Positions 36,693 through 49,000 of a stretch of DNA of 64,000 nucleotides are shown here, one piece after another; position 1 is the stretch's first letter, and the number at the start of each line of letters is the position of its first letter. The position numbers and the translations under genes were made by a program. The notes beneath the pieces were generated by a model. It was not told the origin of the DNA. It searched no databases and was given only the letters and a program-made list of their open reading frames with translations. The stretch covers positions 327,501 to 391,500 of the forward strand of contig NC_092465.1 of the NCBI RefSeq assembly GCF_047495875.1. Direction: 5' to 3'. The stretch comes from Pithys albifrons albifrons. Its lineage: Eukaryota > Chordata > Aves > Passeriformes > Thamnophilidae.

Positions 36693-39604
36693 TATATTTA
36701 TTTAAATCAGACTCTTAGTGTTGTTATTCTGGGTTTGAAATGTTTGTTTTAGGCAGACTTGGATCACTCCAACATTGTTGCCTCTCTGCAGTAATGTTTT
36801 GCCTCATGACTACCCAGTGCAGCCACACACTTTTTGTGGTGCAAATGGGATGGATTTGATTTCTTGCACAGCATTATGTAATTTTTGGGAATCTATTCTG
36901 AGGTTAGTAGTGAGGCTTATGGAGGATTGTAACTTAACCTGACCTGTGTGCCACTCCTCCCTCCATGGACTGCAAAGCAAGTGAATTATAATGCCCTTTG
37001 TCATTTGTAAATATTATTTCTTTGCCATAATCATGAAGATTGTGAAATGTCTAAATGCAGAAGTATTCAAAATTTTGCTTATTTCTAACTAGAAGTAACA
37101 CAAATACTTGTAAAATGTGAAAATAAGTTTGGAGGTTGAAACTTAATTTGCATGTATTGTTGAATGAGGAGTTTATCCTGTATGATGGAGTCAAAATACA
37201 TGCATTGTTTAAAATGTAATTTTGTCCTGAGTCTATTTAAAATGGTTGGGTGGTCCCGTGAATCTGGCCTAGTATGAGACAGGGGAGGTCTGTAAAGCCT
37301 GCTCAGAATGTAGTGCAGGAACACCCAGTCTGGCCCACAGTGGAACTGGCAGCAATGCATTAGGAGTGTTTGTGCATAGAAGTGTCTTCATAGTTTGAAT
37401 GATACCTGTGAAATGCACGTCAGTCTTGCTGTTGGTTTACTAGAAAAGGTTTTCTTGTGTTGGGGGATGTACTAAGAGAAGTTTTGTTGTGGCTTTTTTC
37501 CCTGGAGAACTTTATGTAAAGTGCTTAGAGTAAGTTCTTGAAAGTGACAGTTACGGTGACATTCTGCAAAACTTGGGATATTTAGTGGCTAACTTGGCCT
37601 TTAAGGTTTGTACAGTATTTGAGACATGTAAAGTGGGTCGTATTAATTATATTGGCACCTTTATTTGAGATTAAACATCTCCACATCTAAACCACTGTAG
37701 CTGCAGTAGACTGTGTGGGAGGTGTGTGAGCAGCCCTGGGCAGCAGTGCAGGGAGCATCGTTGGAGCCTCTGGTGTTCCAGACTGTGCAGGGAGCTGCTC
37801 CCGTTCCTGTGGACACTGCACTTCTTCTCCCCCAGGTTTTGGTCAGGGGACCTGCTCGTTGTGTGTGTTTTTTGGCACAGCACTGGTTTGATGCTCCTCC
37901 TGGGCCCTGTGGCCCCGTGGGTGCTGCCCTGCTGAGCCAGCTCCCAGCCAGCACCAGGCCCTGCACTGCACTTGGGGCATTTCCCATCTGTGGGGAGCTC
38001 TGCTGTGCTGGACTGGCTGTCCTGAGAGACTCTGATGCTCATCCCTTCAGCAGCTGCAAGAGCTCTGCCATCAGAGCTCTCATACTCAAGAAATAGCTGC
38101 AGCCTGGTGGTTTTAGGGTGTGACACAAATACCTCGTGTAAGGCAAGAGAGCATGAGATGTTGTGGAACTTTTCTGTAGTTGGCTGTGATATAGTTTGTG
38201 GTCACTGAGGAAGCCTGAAGCATATTTTTACCCAACTTCTTTTTCACTGTGTTAGAGGTAATAATTGAAATAGTAAAGCAATACATGGGAATGTAGAGGC
38301 TAAACTGAAGTTTGGGGATGAGTTAGCCCCTGGTGTTTGGATGTCCTCAGGACAGAGTGTTCACACATCCCAGCTAACATTGACAGGAAGCTGTTATATC
38401 CTTGAGACTATCCCATGAAGGGAGTTGCTTGTTAATACCTACTTAAGACTAAGAAAGTTTTTTGGTGGTTTGGTTTGGGTTTTTTTCCTGTGTTAGGGTA
38501 CATTTCAGCAAAGGTTTTGAGCATAAAATAGGTAGGTGATTTACTTTAAAGAAATTTCAACTTGTTACATTTGAAAATGATGGTGATTGTTGTTTCATTT
38601 AGTAAACATTTACCTGTTTTTAGTGTTTCTATTCCTATTAAACATTAGTATTTGTTTTTCTCAGAAAAGACAACATTTGCTTGTGTAAAGCTTCACATGC
38701 TTCCCTTCTTTGTTGCTTTTTACTGAGAGACTTTCTGTTTTTATTGGGTTCAGTTACATGAATGATTATTATTAACTGTGGAAAAATCTGGGAAAATAAC
38801 TGGAATTTCAGGAAAAGCATTGAGAACTGACACAAATCATTACACATGGAAAATAAAAAGTCTTTTCCCCCCCTTGTTTTATTTATTGGTTTTCTCTTTT
38901 ATAAATATGAGAGATTAAAAAGCAATCATGAAAGTACATCATAAGTATTGACTGACAAAATACACTGCAATGGAACAAATGTCTAATTTATACTTGAGGT
39001 TAAAAAGAATATGGATCTGCTGTAACTAGTATGGACTTTTTTTAGTCACAGAACACATTAGGTCTACAGTGTAATTATTGCTGATCCTGACTAACGACTG
39101 TTTCGGGGATTATCTCTTTTGGAGTCAGCCATCTGCTGTGGTTAGAGTAATTAACTAAACATAATTAAGGGTTGACTTAGTTTGAAATCAAAAGTGTGCA
39201 TGTCTCTAGGAGAAGAATATAATTTCTTCAGTTCAGAATAACTCAGGAATACGAATATTCCAGTTCTCTATTAAAGACTTAAACAAGCAGCTAAATTAAA
39301 GGCTGAAAAAACACCTCCCAGCCTGCTGCAAACTGAAAGGAAAGGAGAGGGGTAGAGGTGAGGAAGGAGGGGAACCCTTAAAAGGCACTTTATTACTGTT
39401 CTCCCAGTTCTTACTTGGTGCTGTGTTACCAGTTCAAACAGATGACTTATGTTGGTTAAACGCTTGCAAGTAAAGCTAAATTTACATTTCTGTATTAAAA
39501 TGTATTGATTTGCTTAGGACATCTTCCCCTTTACGACTCTGTCATGGATTGGTTGTGGGTGGTTCTTGATTATGCTCATTTATAAAATAATGAGATGGGC
39601 ACAT

Positions 39605-42600
39605 GTGAGAAACTGCGGGCCTGTGAGCCTGACCTAGCCTGGCAGCCTAGGAAGGCTGTGGAGCAGGTCAGTGTGAGTGTGGTCACACGGCAGGTCAGTG
39701 TGAGTGTGGTCACACAACAGGTCACTGAGTGTGGTCATACAACAGGTCACTGAGTGTGGTCACACGGCAGGTCAGTGTGAGTGTGGTCACACGGCAGGTC
39801 ACTGAGTGTGGTCACACGGCAGGTCAGTGTGAGTGTGGTCACACGGCAGGTCACTGAGTGTGGTCACACGGCAGGTCAGTGTGAGTGTGGTCACACGGCA
39901 GGTCAGTGTGAGTGTGGTCACACGGCAGGTCAGTGTGAGTGTGGTCACACGGCAGGTCAGTGTGAGTGTGGTCACACGGCAGGTCAGTGTGAGTGTGGTC
40001 ACACGGCAGGTCACTGAGTGTGGTCACACGGCAGGTCAGTGTGAGTGTGGTCACACGGCAGGTCACTGAGTGTGGTCACACGGCAGGTCAGTGTGAGTGT
40101 GGTCACACAGCAGGTCAGTGTGAGTGTGGTCACACGGCAGGTCACTGAGTGTGGTCACACGGCAGGTCAGTGTGAGTGTGGTCACACAGCAGGTCAGTGT
40201 GAGTGTGGTCACACGGCAGGTCACTGAGTGTGGTCACACGGCAGGTCAGTGTGAGTGTGGTCACACGGCAGGTCACTGAGTGTGGTCACACGGCAGGTCA
40301 CTGAGTGTGGTCACACGGCAGGTCAGTGTGAGTGTGGTCACACGGCAGGTCAGTGTGAGTGTGGTCACACGGCAGGTCAGTGTGAGTGTGGTCACACAGC
40401 AGGTCAGTGTGAGTGTGGTCACACGGCAGGTCAGTGTGAGTGTGGTCACACAGCAGGTCACTGAGTGTGGTCACACGGCAGGTCAGTGTGAGTGTGGTCA
40501 CACGGCAGGTCAGTGTGAGTGTGGTCACACGGCAGGTCACTGAGTGTGGTCACACGGCAGGTCACTGAGTGTGGTCACACGGCAGGTCAGTGTGAGTGTG
40601 GTCACACGGCAGGTCACTGAGTGTGGTCACACGGCAGGTCAGTGTGAGTGTGGTCACACGGCAGGTCAGTGTGAGTGTGACAACACGGCAGGTCAGTGTG
40701 AGTGTGGTCACACGGCAGGTCACTGAGTGTGGTCACACGGCAGGTCAGTGTGAGTGTGGTCACACGGCAGGTCACTGAGTGTGGTCACACGGCAGGTCAC
40801 TGAGTGTGGTCACACGGCAGGTCACTGAGTGTGGTCACACGGCAGGTCAGTGTGAGTGTGGTCACACGGCAGGTCAGTGTGAGTGTGGTCACACGGCAGG
40901 TCAGTGTGAGTGTGGTCACACGGCAGGTCACTGAGTGTGGTCACACGGCAGGTCAGTGTGAGTGTGGTCACACGGCAGGTCACTGAGTGTGGTCACACGG
41001 CAGGTCAGTGTGAGTGTGGTCACACGGCAGGTCAGTGTGAGTGTGGTCACACGGCAGGTCACTGAGTGTGGTCACACGGCAGGTCAGTGTGAGTGTGGTC
41101 ACACGGCAGGTCAGTGTGAGTGTGGTCACACGGCAGGTCACTGAGTGTGGTCACACGGCAGGTCAGTGTGAGTGTGGTCACACAGCAGGTCACTGAGTGT
41201 GGTCACACGGCAGGTCAGTGTGAGTGTGGTCACACGGCAGGTCAGTGTGAGTGTGGTCACACGGCAGGTCACTGAGTGTGGTCACACGGCAGGTCACTGA
41301 GTGTGGTCACACGGCAGGTCAGTGTGAGTGTGGTCACACGGCAGGTCAGTGTGAGTGTGGTCACACGGCAGGTCAGTGTGAGTGTGGTCACACGGCAGGT
41401 CAGTGTGAGTGTGGTCACACAACAGGTCACTGAGTGTGGTCACACAACAGGTCACTGAGTGTGGTCACACGGCAGGTCAGTGTGAGTGTGGTCACACGGC
41501 AGGTCAGTGTGAGTGTGGTCACACGGCAGGTCAGTGTGAGTGTGGTCACACGGCAGGTCAGTGTGAGTGTGGTCACACGGCAGGTCAGTGTGAGTGTGGT
41601 CACACGGCAGGTCAGTGTGAGTGTGGTCACACGGCAGGTCAGTGTGAGTGTGGTCACACGGCAGGTCAGTGTGAGTGTGGTCACACGGCAGGTCAGTGTG
41701 AGTGTGGTCACACGGCAGGTCAGTGTGAGTGTGGTCACACGGCAGGTCAGTGTGAGTGTGGTCACACGGCAGGTCACTGAGTGTGGTCACACGGCAGGTC
41801 AGTGTGAGTGTGGTCACACGGCAGGTCAGTGTGAGTGTGGTCACACGGCAGGTCAGTGTGAGTGTGGTCACACGGCAGGTCAGTGTGAGTGTGGTCACAC
41901 GGCAGGTCAGTGTGAGTGTGGTCACACGGCAGGTCACTGAGTGTGGTCACACGGCAGGTCACTGAGTGTGGTCACACGGCAGGTCAGTGTGAGTGTGGTC
42001 ACACGGCAGGTCAGTGTGAGTGTGGTCACACGGCAGGTCACTGAGAGTGGTCACACAGCATGGACAGGACAACCAGAATGGGGTTGGGAAAGGCAGGGCC
42101 TGCCTGACCAACCACATCTCCCTCTGGCAAGAGGACCCACTCAGCAGATGAGGGAAAGGCTGTGGATGTGTCTACCTAGACTTTAGTAAAGCCTTTGGCA
42201 CCCTTTCTGCAGGAAAATCTTGCTGATGTGGCTTAGGCTGGGGCTGTGCTCACTGGGTTCGAAACTGGCTGGACACCTGGGCCCAGAGCGTGGTGGGGAA
42301 TGGAGTTACATCCAGCTGGGGCTCAGGACTGGGTTTGGTCAGCAGATGTGTCCCCAGGGCTCAGGGCTGGTCAGCAGATGAGTCCTCGGGGCTGGTCAGC
42401 AGAGGTGTCCCCAGGGCTCAACACTGGGTCCAGTCCTGTTCAATATCTATCACAGACCTTGCCGAGGGATTGAGTGCACCTCAAGGTTGCAGAGAGCACC
42501 AGGTGGGCAGGACGTGCTGGAGGGCAGGGAGGTTGGAAAGGCTCTGCAGGGGGCTGTGGGCAGGCTGGGTGAGTGGGCTGAGGACACCTGACTGAGGTTC

Positions 42601-43206
42601 AACAAGGTGATGTGCAGCGTCCTGCAGCTGGGTCACAACAAGCCCCTGCAGCTCCAGACTGGGAGCAGAGGGTCTGGAAAGCTGCCAGTGGGAAAGGCCC
42701 TGGAGGTGCTGGTGGACAGCAGCTGAAGGTGAGCCAGGTGTGCCCAGGTGGACAAGAGGCCAATGGCATGTGGTGTGTATCAGAACTAGTGTGGCCACAG
42801 CCCAGGGCAGTGCTGAGACCCCTCGAGGGCCATGTCCAGTTCTGGCTCTGCAATCCCTGCCAGGAGAGGGGAGCCAGTGGGCACAGAAGTAGGAGCAGAG
42901 GGCATGGCCTCAGGCTGGGCCAGGGCAGGGCAGGGGACACAGCAGCAGGAACTGCTGCATGGAAAGGGTGGGCAGGCACTGGCAGGGGCTGCCCAGGGAG
43001 GTTTGGAGTGCCCAGCCCTGGAGGTGCCCAAGGCAGGATTGGCCGTGGCACTCAGTGCTCTGGGCTGGGGGACAAGGTGGGCATCGGGCACAGGGTGGGC
43101 TCCATGGGCTGGCAGGGCTTTGCCAAGGTGGGCATCAGGCACAGGGTGGGCTCCATGGGCTGGGAGGGATTTGCCAACCGTTTGGGTTGGATTCTGTGAT
43201 TCTATG
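39605..43206 (+). mobile_element. CR1 LINE (partial ORF2 to 3' end) holding a large tandem array
   Basis: The left flank (39605-39665) reads CGGGCCTGTGAGCCTGACC, coding for the CR1 reverse-transcriptase phrase GPVSLT, and then GGCTGTGGAGCAGGTCA. The right part (42060-43206) continues with GGACAGGACAACCAGAATGG, the CTGACCAACC phrase, the AGGGAAAGGCTGTGGATGTG phrase, WVRNWLDTWAQSVV-coding sequence and the 3' end GGATTCTGTGATTCTATG. The reverse transcriptase is dead: frames shift, the FADD catalytic motif region is degraded, and the 2.4-kb array interrupts it. A small internal duplication of a CAGCAGATG...CCCAGGGCTC phrase occurs at about 42335-42420. No target-site duplication was found. Confidence 0.88.
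39661..42060 (+). repeat. Minisatellite, about 90 units of 25 or 27 bp
   Basis: Two interleaved unit types are seen. Both begin GGTCACACGGCAGGTCA; the long one adds GTGTGAGTGT (27 bp) and the short one CTGAGTGT (25 bp). Spacing between repeats in the sequence confirms 25 and 27 bp. The length divided by about 26.6 gives roughly 90 copies. Variants are few, mostly CACGGC changed to CACAGC or CACAAC, as expected from CpG decay. The 41.46-41.94 kb part has long runs of the 27-bp type only, while the left part mixes both. Open frames over it are not genes. Confidence 0.96.
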
Positions 43207-45891
43207 GCAAAGACTTATTTTAATGCTGTATTATTATACATAACATTATGGATTCCTTTTTTTTTTTTTTAGAAATTTGAGAGTTCTGGATTTTTTTAAG
43301 AGGGAATGTAAGTAAAATGTGAGGTTTGAATCGTGAGTTCTGAGCGAAGTTTGTGTTAAAGTTTAGAAGTACTGCCTCCCCTTTTACAAGTGATTACTGC
43401 AGTAATACCCTTGTTATGGGTGTTTCATTTCCCTTGTGCTGTCTGTGAATACGGTGAAGTCACTGTAGCCATACTTAAAACAATGACTACCAGAATGCAA
43501 CAAATTTGTATTTGTACAAGGAATGCTTGTTGGGCTAAAATAAGTTTGCTCATTCATAGTGACTAAAAAAGTACTTTGTCATAACGATTTGTGTCTATTT
43601 ACTGATCTCTGTATATTAACAATATACTTTCTTTTGTAGCTTAAAAGAATGCATGTATTTGCAAATTCTACAGGTATCTGTAGTTGCAAATTTATAGCTG
43701 CAAACCATAATCACTTATGAAAGGGATTTTTATTAATTATTATCCATAGGAGTAATTGTAAAATGTAATGGACATATATGTATCTAATACATGGTATATA
43801 CGGTATTTTTCAGTGGCCTGCCCCCACTGGGTAGCAGTTTAGATGAATTATTGTCACAGATTACTAAAAATCAGTGATGTGTTCTTTTCCTGTACATAGA
43901 AAATGTTTAATTGGAGAAAAGTATGCATTTAAGAGTCCTGTATTAAAAAAGTTTAATAATATTTTTTCCTTCATGAATTCCGTAAAGGAAATAGTTTTTG
44001 GGACTTCTACTATTGTTCTGAAGTGAGTGGTCATAGCCGTCATATTCAGTATATGAGTAGATTATTCTTTTTTGGAGACATGAGTGTAAGTAGCTGATTT
44101 TTCTGTTTGCAGAAAGAACTTGATTTTCTTCTGCGTGTGTGAAAATGCTGTGTGATTTATTGGGCTGTAGAGACTAAAAGCAGTGAAGTCTTTGGGTGGT
44201 GTCCTGGACAAGAGGGTGTGTTTGCAGGAGTGCAGAGGGTGGGTGGTTCTGGATGCCCTCCCATGCCAGCAGAGTTTCCCTTTCCAACAGTGCTGCCCTT
44301 TCCTCATTCTGCAGCAGACCCTGGAGCCTTCACTGGCACGTGGAAGTGGCCATGTAGGAAAACCATGAACAGTTTAGTTAAAATGGACACAGTGTACTTC
44401 TCAATATTTTGTGTATTTCTCCATGGATTTTGCTTTTGTATCTGCTTTGTCTTACTAAGATTCTTTTTTACTGGCCCAGGGGCTCCAAGGTACTGGGTCT
44501 TTCTGGAGGGAGCAGTGGCTAACAGCTGCTGTGCTGGCTTTCCAAGGGGGCGTTTGGGAAGTCACTGTCTGACTTTGGATCACAAGTACTGTTTAGCACA
44601 TCGGTTTTCTAACTTGGTTAAAACAGAATTTGGGAAAGTGGGTCTGTGTTGTGCATGTGGCATTCTGTTTGCAGGTATTGGTAGTGAGACCTTGCAGCAA
44701 CTGTTTGGCTTGTGCTCAGCACTCGCCCCCCTCACTCTCCAGTGGTAAATGTGGCAAAGGGTGTTGCCTCTGTCCCAGGGGAGACTCCAGGACAGGAACC
44801 GGTTTCTTGGGAGTTTCCTTGTTCGGAGTTCCGTGTCTTGCTGCTTTCTTAAAAATACAGGGACTCTGAGGAGATTTCTTCCGCATCTTATTTATACTCT
44901 GATCCTGACTCACCAAAAATTGCAGCTCTGGTAGATGGAGTCACACAGTCTGTTGATGCTGTGCTAAGACATCATTGGCTTGACTGCTTTTTTTTTAAGT
45001 ATTTGAGAAACTTCTTCTCAACAGCTAGTGTTTTTAATAATAATTTTATTGTCTGTTTTCCTTAAAGTACACATGCTGGTTCAATGAAATAAGTCTGGTA
45101 ACTTTTGATTTAGACAATTCATGGCACAAGTTAAGTGTCTTATTTTATATGAGAAACTTACAAGGAAACAACAACAAAAAAAACCTCCACCAAGTTACAG
45201 GAGTTCTTATATTTTGACTATCTTACCCTAATTGCTGGGTCTTCCCTTACCTTAGGAATCTAGATACAGACTTCTGGCTTTCACTACTGGTTCTTAAAAG
45301 CTGGTATTGTCAGGGAGCAGCCAGAGCAGGGCTGCTGGGAACGGAGGGGTAGGCTGGCAGCTGAGGGTAACAAAGGCAGGGCTTTTCCTGGCTCTGACAC
45401 AGTCCCACGGGATCTGAACGCTGCTGGTCACAGGAGTAGACAAAATAATGGACTCTCTCAGGGCCAGAGTCCATCCATGATGTTGTCTGGTCAGGAGTGG
45501 CAGAGGATGGGAGCTGATGCCATCCTAGAGGAGATGTAGAACATTGGCTCTGGGCAGGAGGGCTGGGCATGGGCAGAGGGTGGACTGGGGCTGGAGGGGC
45601 CAGGTTGGGCTGAGCTGGAGCCCCCGGGCATGGGGTGGGTACTGCTCCCACAGGCCTTCAGGCTGTGAAATGTGCTGCAAGTCTGACCAGCACGGCCTCC
45701 CTGCCAGTGCTGCAGCTGTGCTGGGCTCCCCACGGTGGGGCTGCTGGTGGGGGTCACCTCTGATGGGAAGGGCTGCAGGAGCTCTCCAGAATTCAGTGCA
45801 CATCCTGAGACAGCAAGCACAGACTGTCCTGTGATCCCTTGTGATTTCCTTTCCTGCCACGGAAGAGAGCCATGTGTCTCCTGTCTTACAG
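43207..45891 (+). other. Sequence upstream of the BAZ2B ATG exon
   Basis: Starts with a T-run right after the CR1 tail, followed by a weak exon-like interval 43273-43307 (acceptor TTTTTTTTTTAG, donor AAT|GTAAGT). GC-rich unique sequence at 44.2-44.9 and 45.3-45.85 kb contains no recognised gene. It is taken to be the last 5'-UTR intron. Confidence 0.5.
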
Positions 45892-46047
45892 ATATGGAGT
45901 CTGGAGAGCGGTTGACACCATCATCAGTCTCCTCTGCTGCAGCTGCTTCCACTCCAGCGTCCTCAGCAGCAGCAGGAGCTTCAGAGGGACCCAAAGGTGG
46001 CCTTTCCGCTGGGGCTGCGACGCTGAGCTCCACCATCAACACATGTG
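45892..46047 (+). CDS. BAZ2B: BAZ2B coding exon 1 (contains start codon)
   Basis: The acceptor TCTTACAG ends at 45891 and the initiator ATG is at 45894, so only two untranslated bases precede the ATG in this exon. The product begins MESGERLTPSSVSS and ends STINTC plus the first base of the next codon (phase 1). This matches the start of vertebrate BAZ2B (MESGERL..., ...LSSTIN...). The middle is Ala/Ser-rich and GC-rich and differs from the chicken and human sequences as I remember them. The donor is G|GTAAAA at 46048, which is not ideal. Because the ATG sits at the start of an internal exon, the 5'-UTR must come from one or more upstream exons. Confidence 0.95.
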
Positions 46048-49000
46048 GTAAAAATGACTCGAGTCTATATTGCAATGTAATTTTAGTGTTTGTCAACGTT
46101 TGTAATTATTATTACAAGGCAAATATAATAAGGTTGCACAGATGCATCAGAGAAAAATGTTTGAGGTTTTTTGGTTTCGCCCAGCAACGTTCATTTCCTG
46201 TGAATACATTTTACGTAGTACTTATTTATTGGAGGAATTAAATTAATTAAAAATTGCCTATTTAAAATATGGAAGAAATTTCAGTTCGCAGGGCTGCCTT
46301 GAAAGCAAGGTTCAAGTAAAGGGTTGATCCAGCAAACTATGCCACTTTCAGATTAAGATCTAATAATCAACTTCCTGAATATACATCATGTTCTCAGCAT
46401 TCAAGCCCCAACCCATGCTGTATTTTTATGTTTGAATGAATAGTTTCTTTTAACAGAACTTGAAATTGAAAAGGTGAATTTCATAATGTCATAGTCTTGG
46501 ATAGTCTTGACTAGAGTGAAATGCCTTGAATCAGATACATGTATAAAAGATTTGTCCATGCAAGAATCTAATTTTTTGTGAACAAAACTAATATTTCAAC
46601 TGAATGATGCCTATGCCATCCACAGAACAAGAAATGGTAAATAACTCTTCCCTACTGCTTCTGTCTTCACTTTTGAAGAACAGACTTTTTTTTTAGCCTT
46701 GGTATTTCTGATTCTTATGAGATATATTGTAAACAGAAGATGTTCCAGCTTACCTGGTAAATCCAGTGCTTTCAAAACAAACTTGGTTCCTGCAGTAGAG
46801 TGAGGAAAAATATATTCCAAAAATTGAAAACCTTTTTTGCCCTGGTAGTACAGAATGAGTAGGTTTCAAGTGCCCTCTCCCATCCTGCATTTGGTTGTTT
46901 ACAGCTGCCCCAGGAAGGAAGGCAGGACCAGAATGTTTGTGTACCTGGAGTTATGGCTCACCTGAATTTGGCTTACTTGAATTTCTCTAAAGTCAGCCAG
47001 AAGAGTTCTTATCTAAAACTTTTTGTGAATAAATAACAATGTGTCCTATTTTTCCGTCCCTCCCTTCAAATGTTTTGACTGAATCTGATCAAATGTTTAT
47101 TAGCCCAGGCCATTGGGAATGGTTCTCGTGCTGGTCCCCAGAATGCACCCGCTGTTCATTTGCACGTGGCTATAAATGCAGTCCCAGCCAGAGGATTTCT
47201 GTCATTCATTTACATCTCCTTGTGCTACTTTTGCTTTGTAGGTATTACAGGATGTAATTCTGTGTGTCCCATAGCGTGTGTTTATAAAGGATTTTTTTGA
47301 TCTGCCAAAATCCAGCAAGACTGAAGGAGATGAAACGTTTTGTTAAGGGCACTTTATCTTCCTAAACCCAAGCTGGAATGCATCTCACTCTCAGAACTGT
47401 CCCATCAGTTTTATTTCTGAATATCTCTGTTTCTGTGCTGGCCCGTGCACTGTGGTTACTGTTGTGCCACTGGGGAAAGGTGTTGGCTGCCTTAGAGAAA
47501 TCCCAGGGAAATGTTTGTGCTGTCAGCCAGCCAAAGACTGTTCCCATGAATTACCTGTGGCTGGAATGGGAATTTCACTGAGATTCCTGGATTTACAAGC
47601 TACTCTGTAGCCAGGGTAGACTAATACTGTAGCCTGTTCCTAAACTGAGTTGTTTTTCACTTCTGTGATCTTCTAAAGAAACCCCAACAGTGTCTGTCAA
47701 TCTCAATCTGATAATTAAATTATCTTCAAATTTAAAAATGCATTTTTGTAGTATCGAATAAAATAAAATAATTTTTAAGAATGATCAATTATTCTTACCA
47801 AGAGAAGGTAAAGGCATCTTAATCTATGCATTAGATTAGAGAGGTTCTTTTATTCCAATTTGTCTCTTTATTTTATTTGCAACAGTCAATAGTCTGTTAG
47901 GCAGTCTCTGCAATGACCTTGATTGCATTCCCTGTCAGATCCCCACGACACGTGGTGACTTGGGACCAGGAGGCTTTTTGCTTTGCCATGGAGAGTACAA
48001 GTAAACTATTTTGGCATATTCCCAGGTCAAAAAGGCAGAGCACCTGTGTAAAACCATTACAAAATACATCACATACTGTTAGTTTAGCTGGTTAGTACAG
48101 ACTTGTTGCTGAATAATTAAAGCATTCTAATCAAGTAAACAGATACTTTATTTGCTTTCTTCTTGTTCACCCGTTGCAGAAAATAGGGCACATTGGAAAA
48201 GTAAATTGACTCTGGAAGAAGTTTAAATTCACCCTCACAAGAATGTTAGCAACTTTGGAAGAATATAAATTAGCAGCTTGTTCTCACATGAGAACTGTAA
48301 TTTAGTGTGTTTTCTTTATGAGGGGCAATAATCATAGCACGTGAGACTGTTCAAAGCTGAACAGTGGAGTTGTATTGTTTTGATACTGTCAGACCTGTAA
48401 GGTCCTTTAGTTTTAGTTTTCAAAAAGTAGGAAGTTTGCTAACCTTTTATTAAAAAGAGAATGAACCACAACAAACAAAACCCTACCAAAAAATCTTTTT
48501 CTCAAACCAGAAATTGCCTTTATCAATGCAAAGATCTTCAGTATTTGTAGAGTTTCTGATTTCTCCTTAAATGAGACCCAGAATAATTTTAACGTTGTGA
48601 ACATAAATGCACATTTGATGTTCTGATTTATAGTAGCAAAGTTTTTTTTTTATCACTGCCTATTTTTTAGTGCCTCAGTATTTATATAAAATGACTTTGT
48701 GGCTTCTCAAATAAATGCTGAGAAAGATCAGATTTAGTCCCTAAAGTAAAAACTATGAAACTGTATAAACAGTTTTCTTTTTGCTAAGTCTTTTATATAG
48801 TCTTGGTTTTGTCACATTTTTCATCTTAGGCTTGTAGGTATTTGTTGTCTTCTGGAGATATTGAGGATCCTGAGTGGCAACAGCAAAATTGAAATGATGG
48901 TATAAAAAGCAAGTAGTGATTCCACTTTGTGAAATGTACACCAGAATGCTGAGGGAGAATGAGATGGTGATCCTGAGAGATGCAGAGGCTTTGATTCCAC

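Larger units (their letters stand above)
30866..39604 (+). other. Non-coding region between CpG block and CR1 array
   Basis: AT-rich unique DNA with one solo LTR (35.7-36.3 kb), two CR1 pieces and some GC-richer patches (about 32.1-32.45 and 37.7-38.1 kb) in which I recognise nothing. No coding exon was detected on either strand. Confidence 0.6.

Noticed and set aside
41427..41940. Open frames of 116-168 codons with repeated CECGHTAGQ or VSVVTRQVS
   Set aside because: The 27-bp unit is a multiple of three and has no stop; frames break at each 25-bp unit. Repeat artefact.
39661..42060. CRISPR-like array (regular repeats of about 26 bp)
   Set aside because: There are no unique spacers, units are directly head to tail, the setting is a vertebrate LINE, and there are no cas genes.
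42612..43272. Open frames of 146-195 codons before the CR1 tail
   Set aside because: They are frame-shifted remnants of CR1 ORF2 and 3' region, not host genes.
45300..45860. GC-rich patch just before the ATG exon, possible promoter
   Set aside because: CpG is not enriched, only G/C in GGGCTG/CAGG phrases. The acceptor directly before the ATG shows that this is intron.
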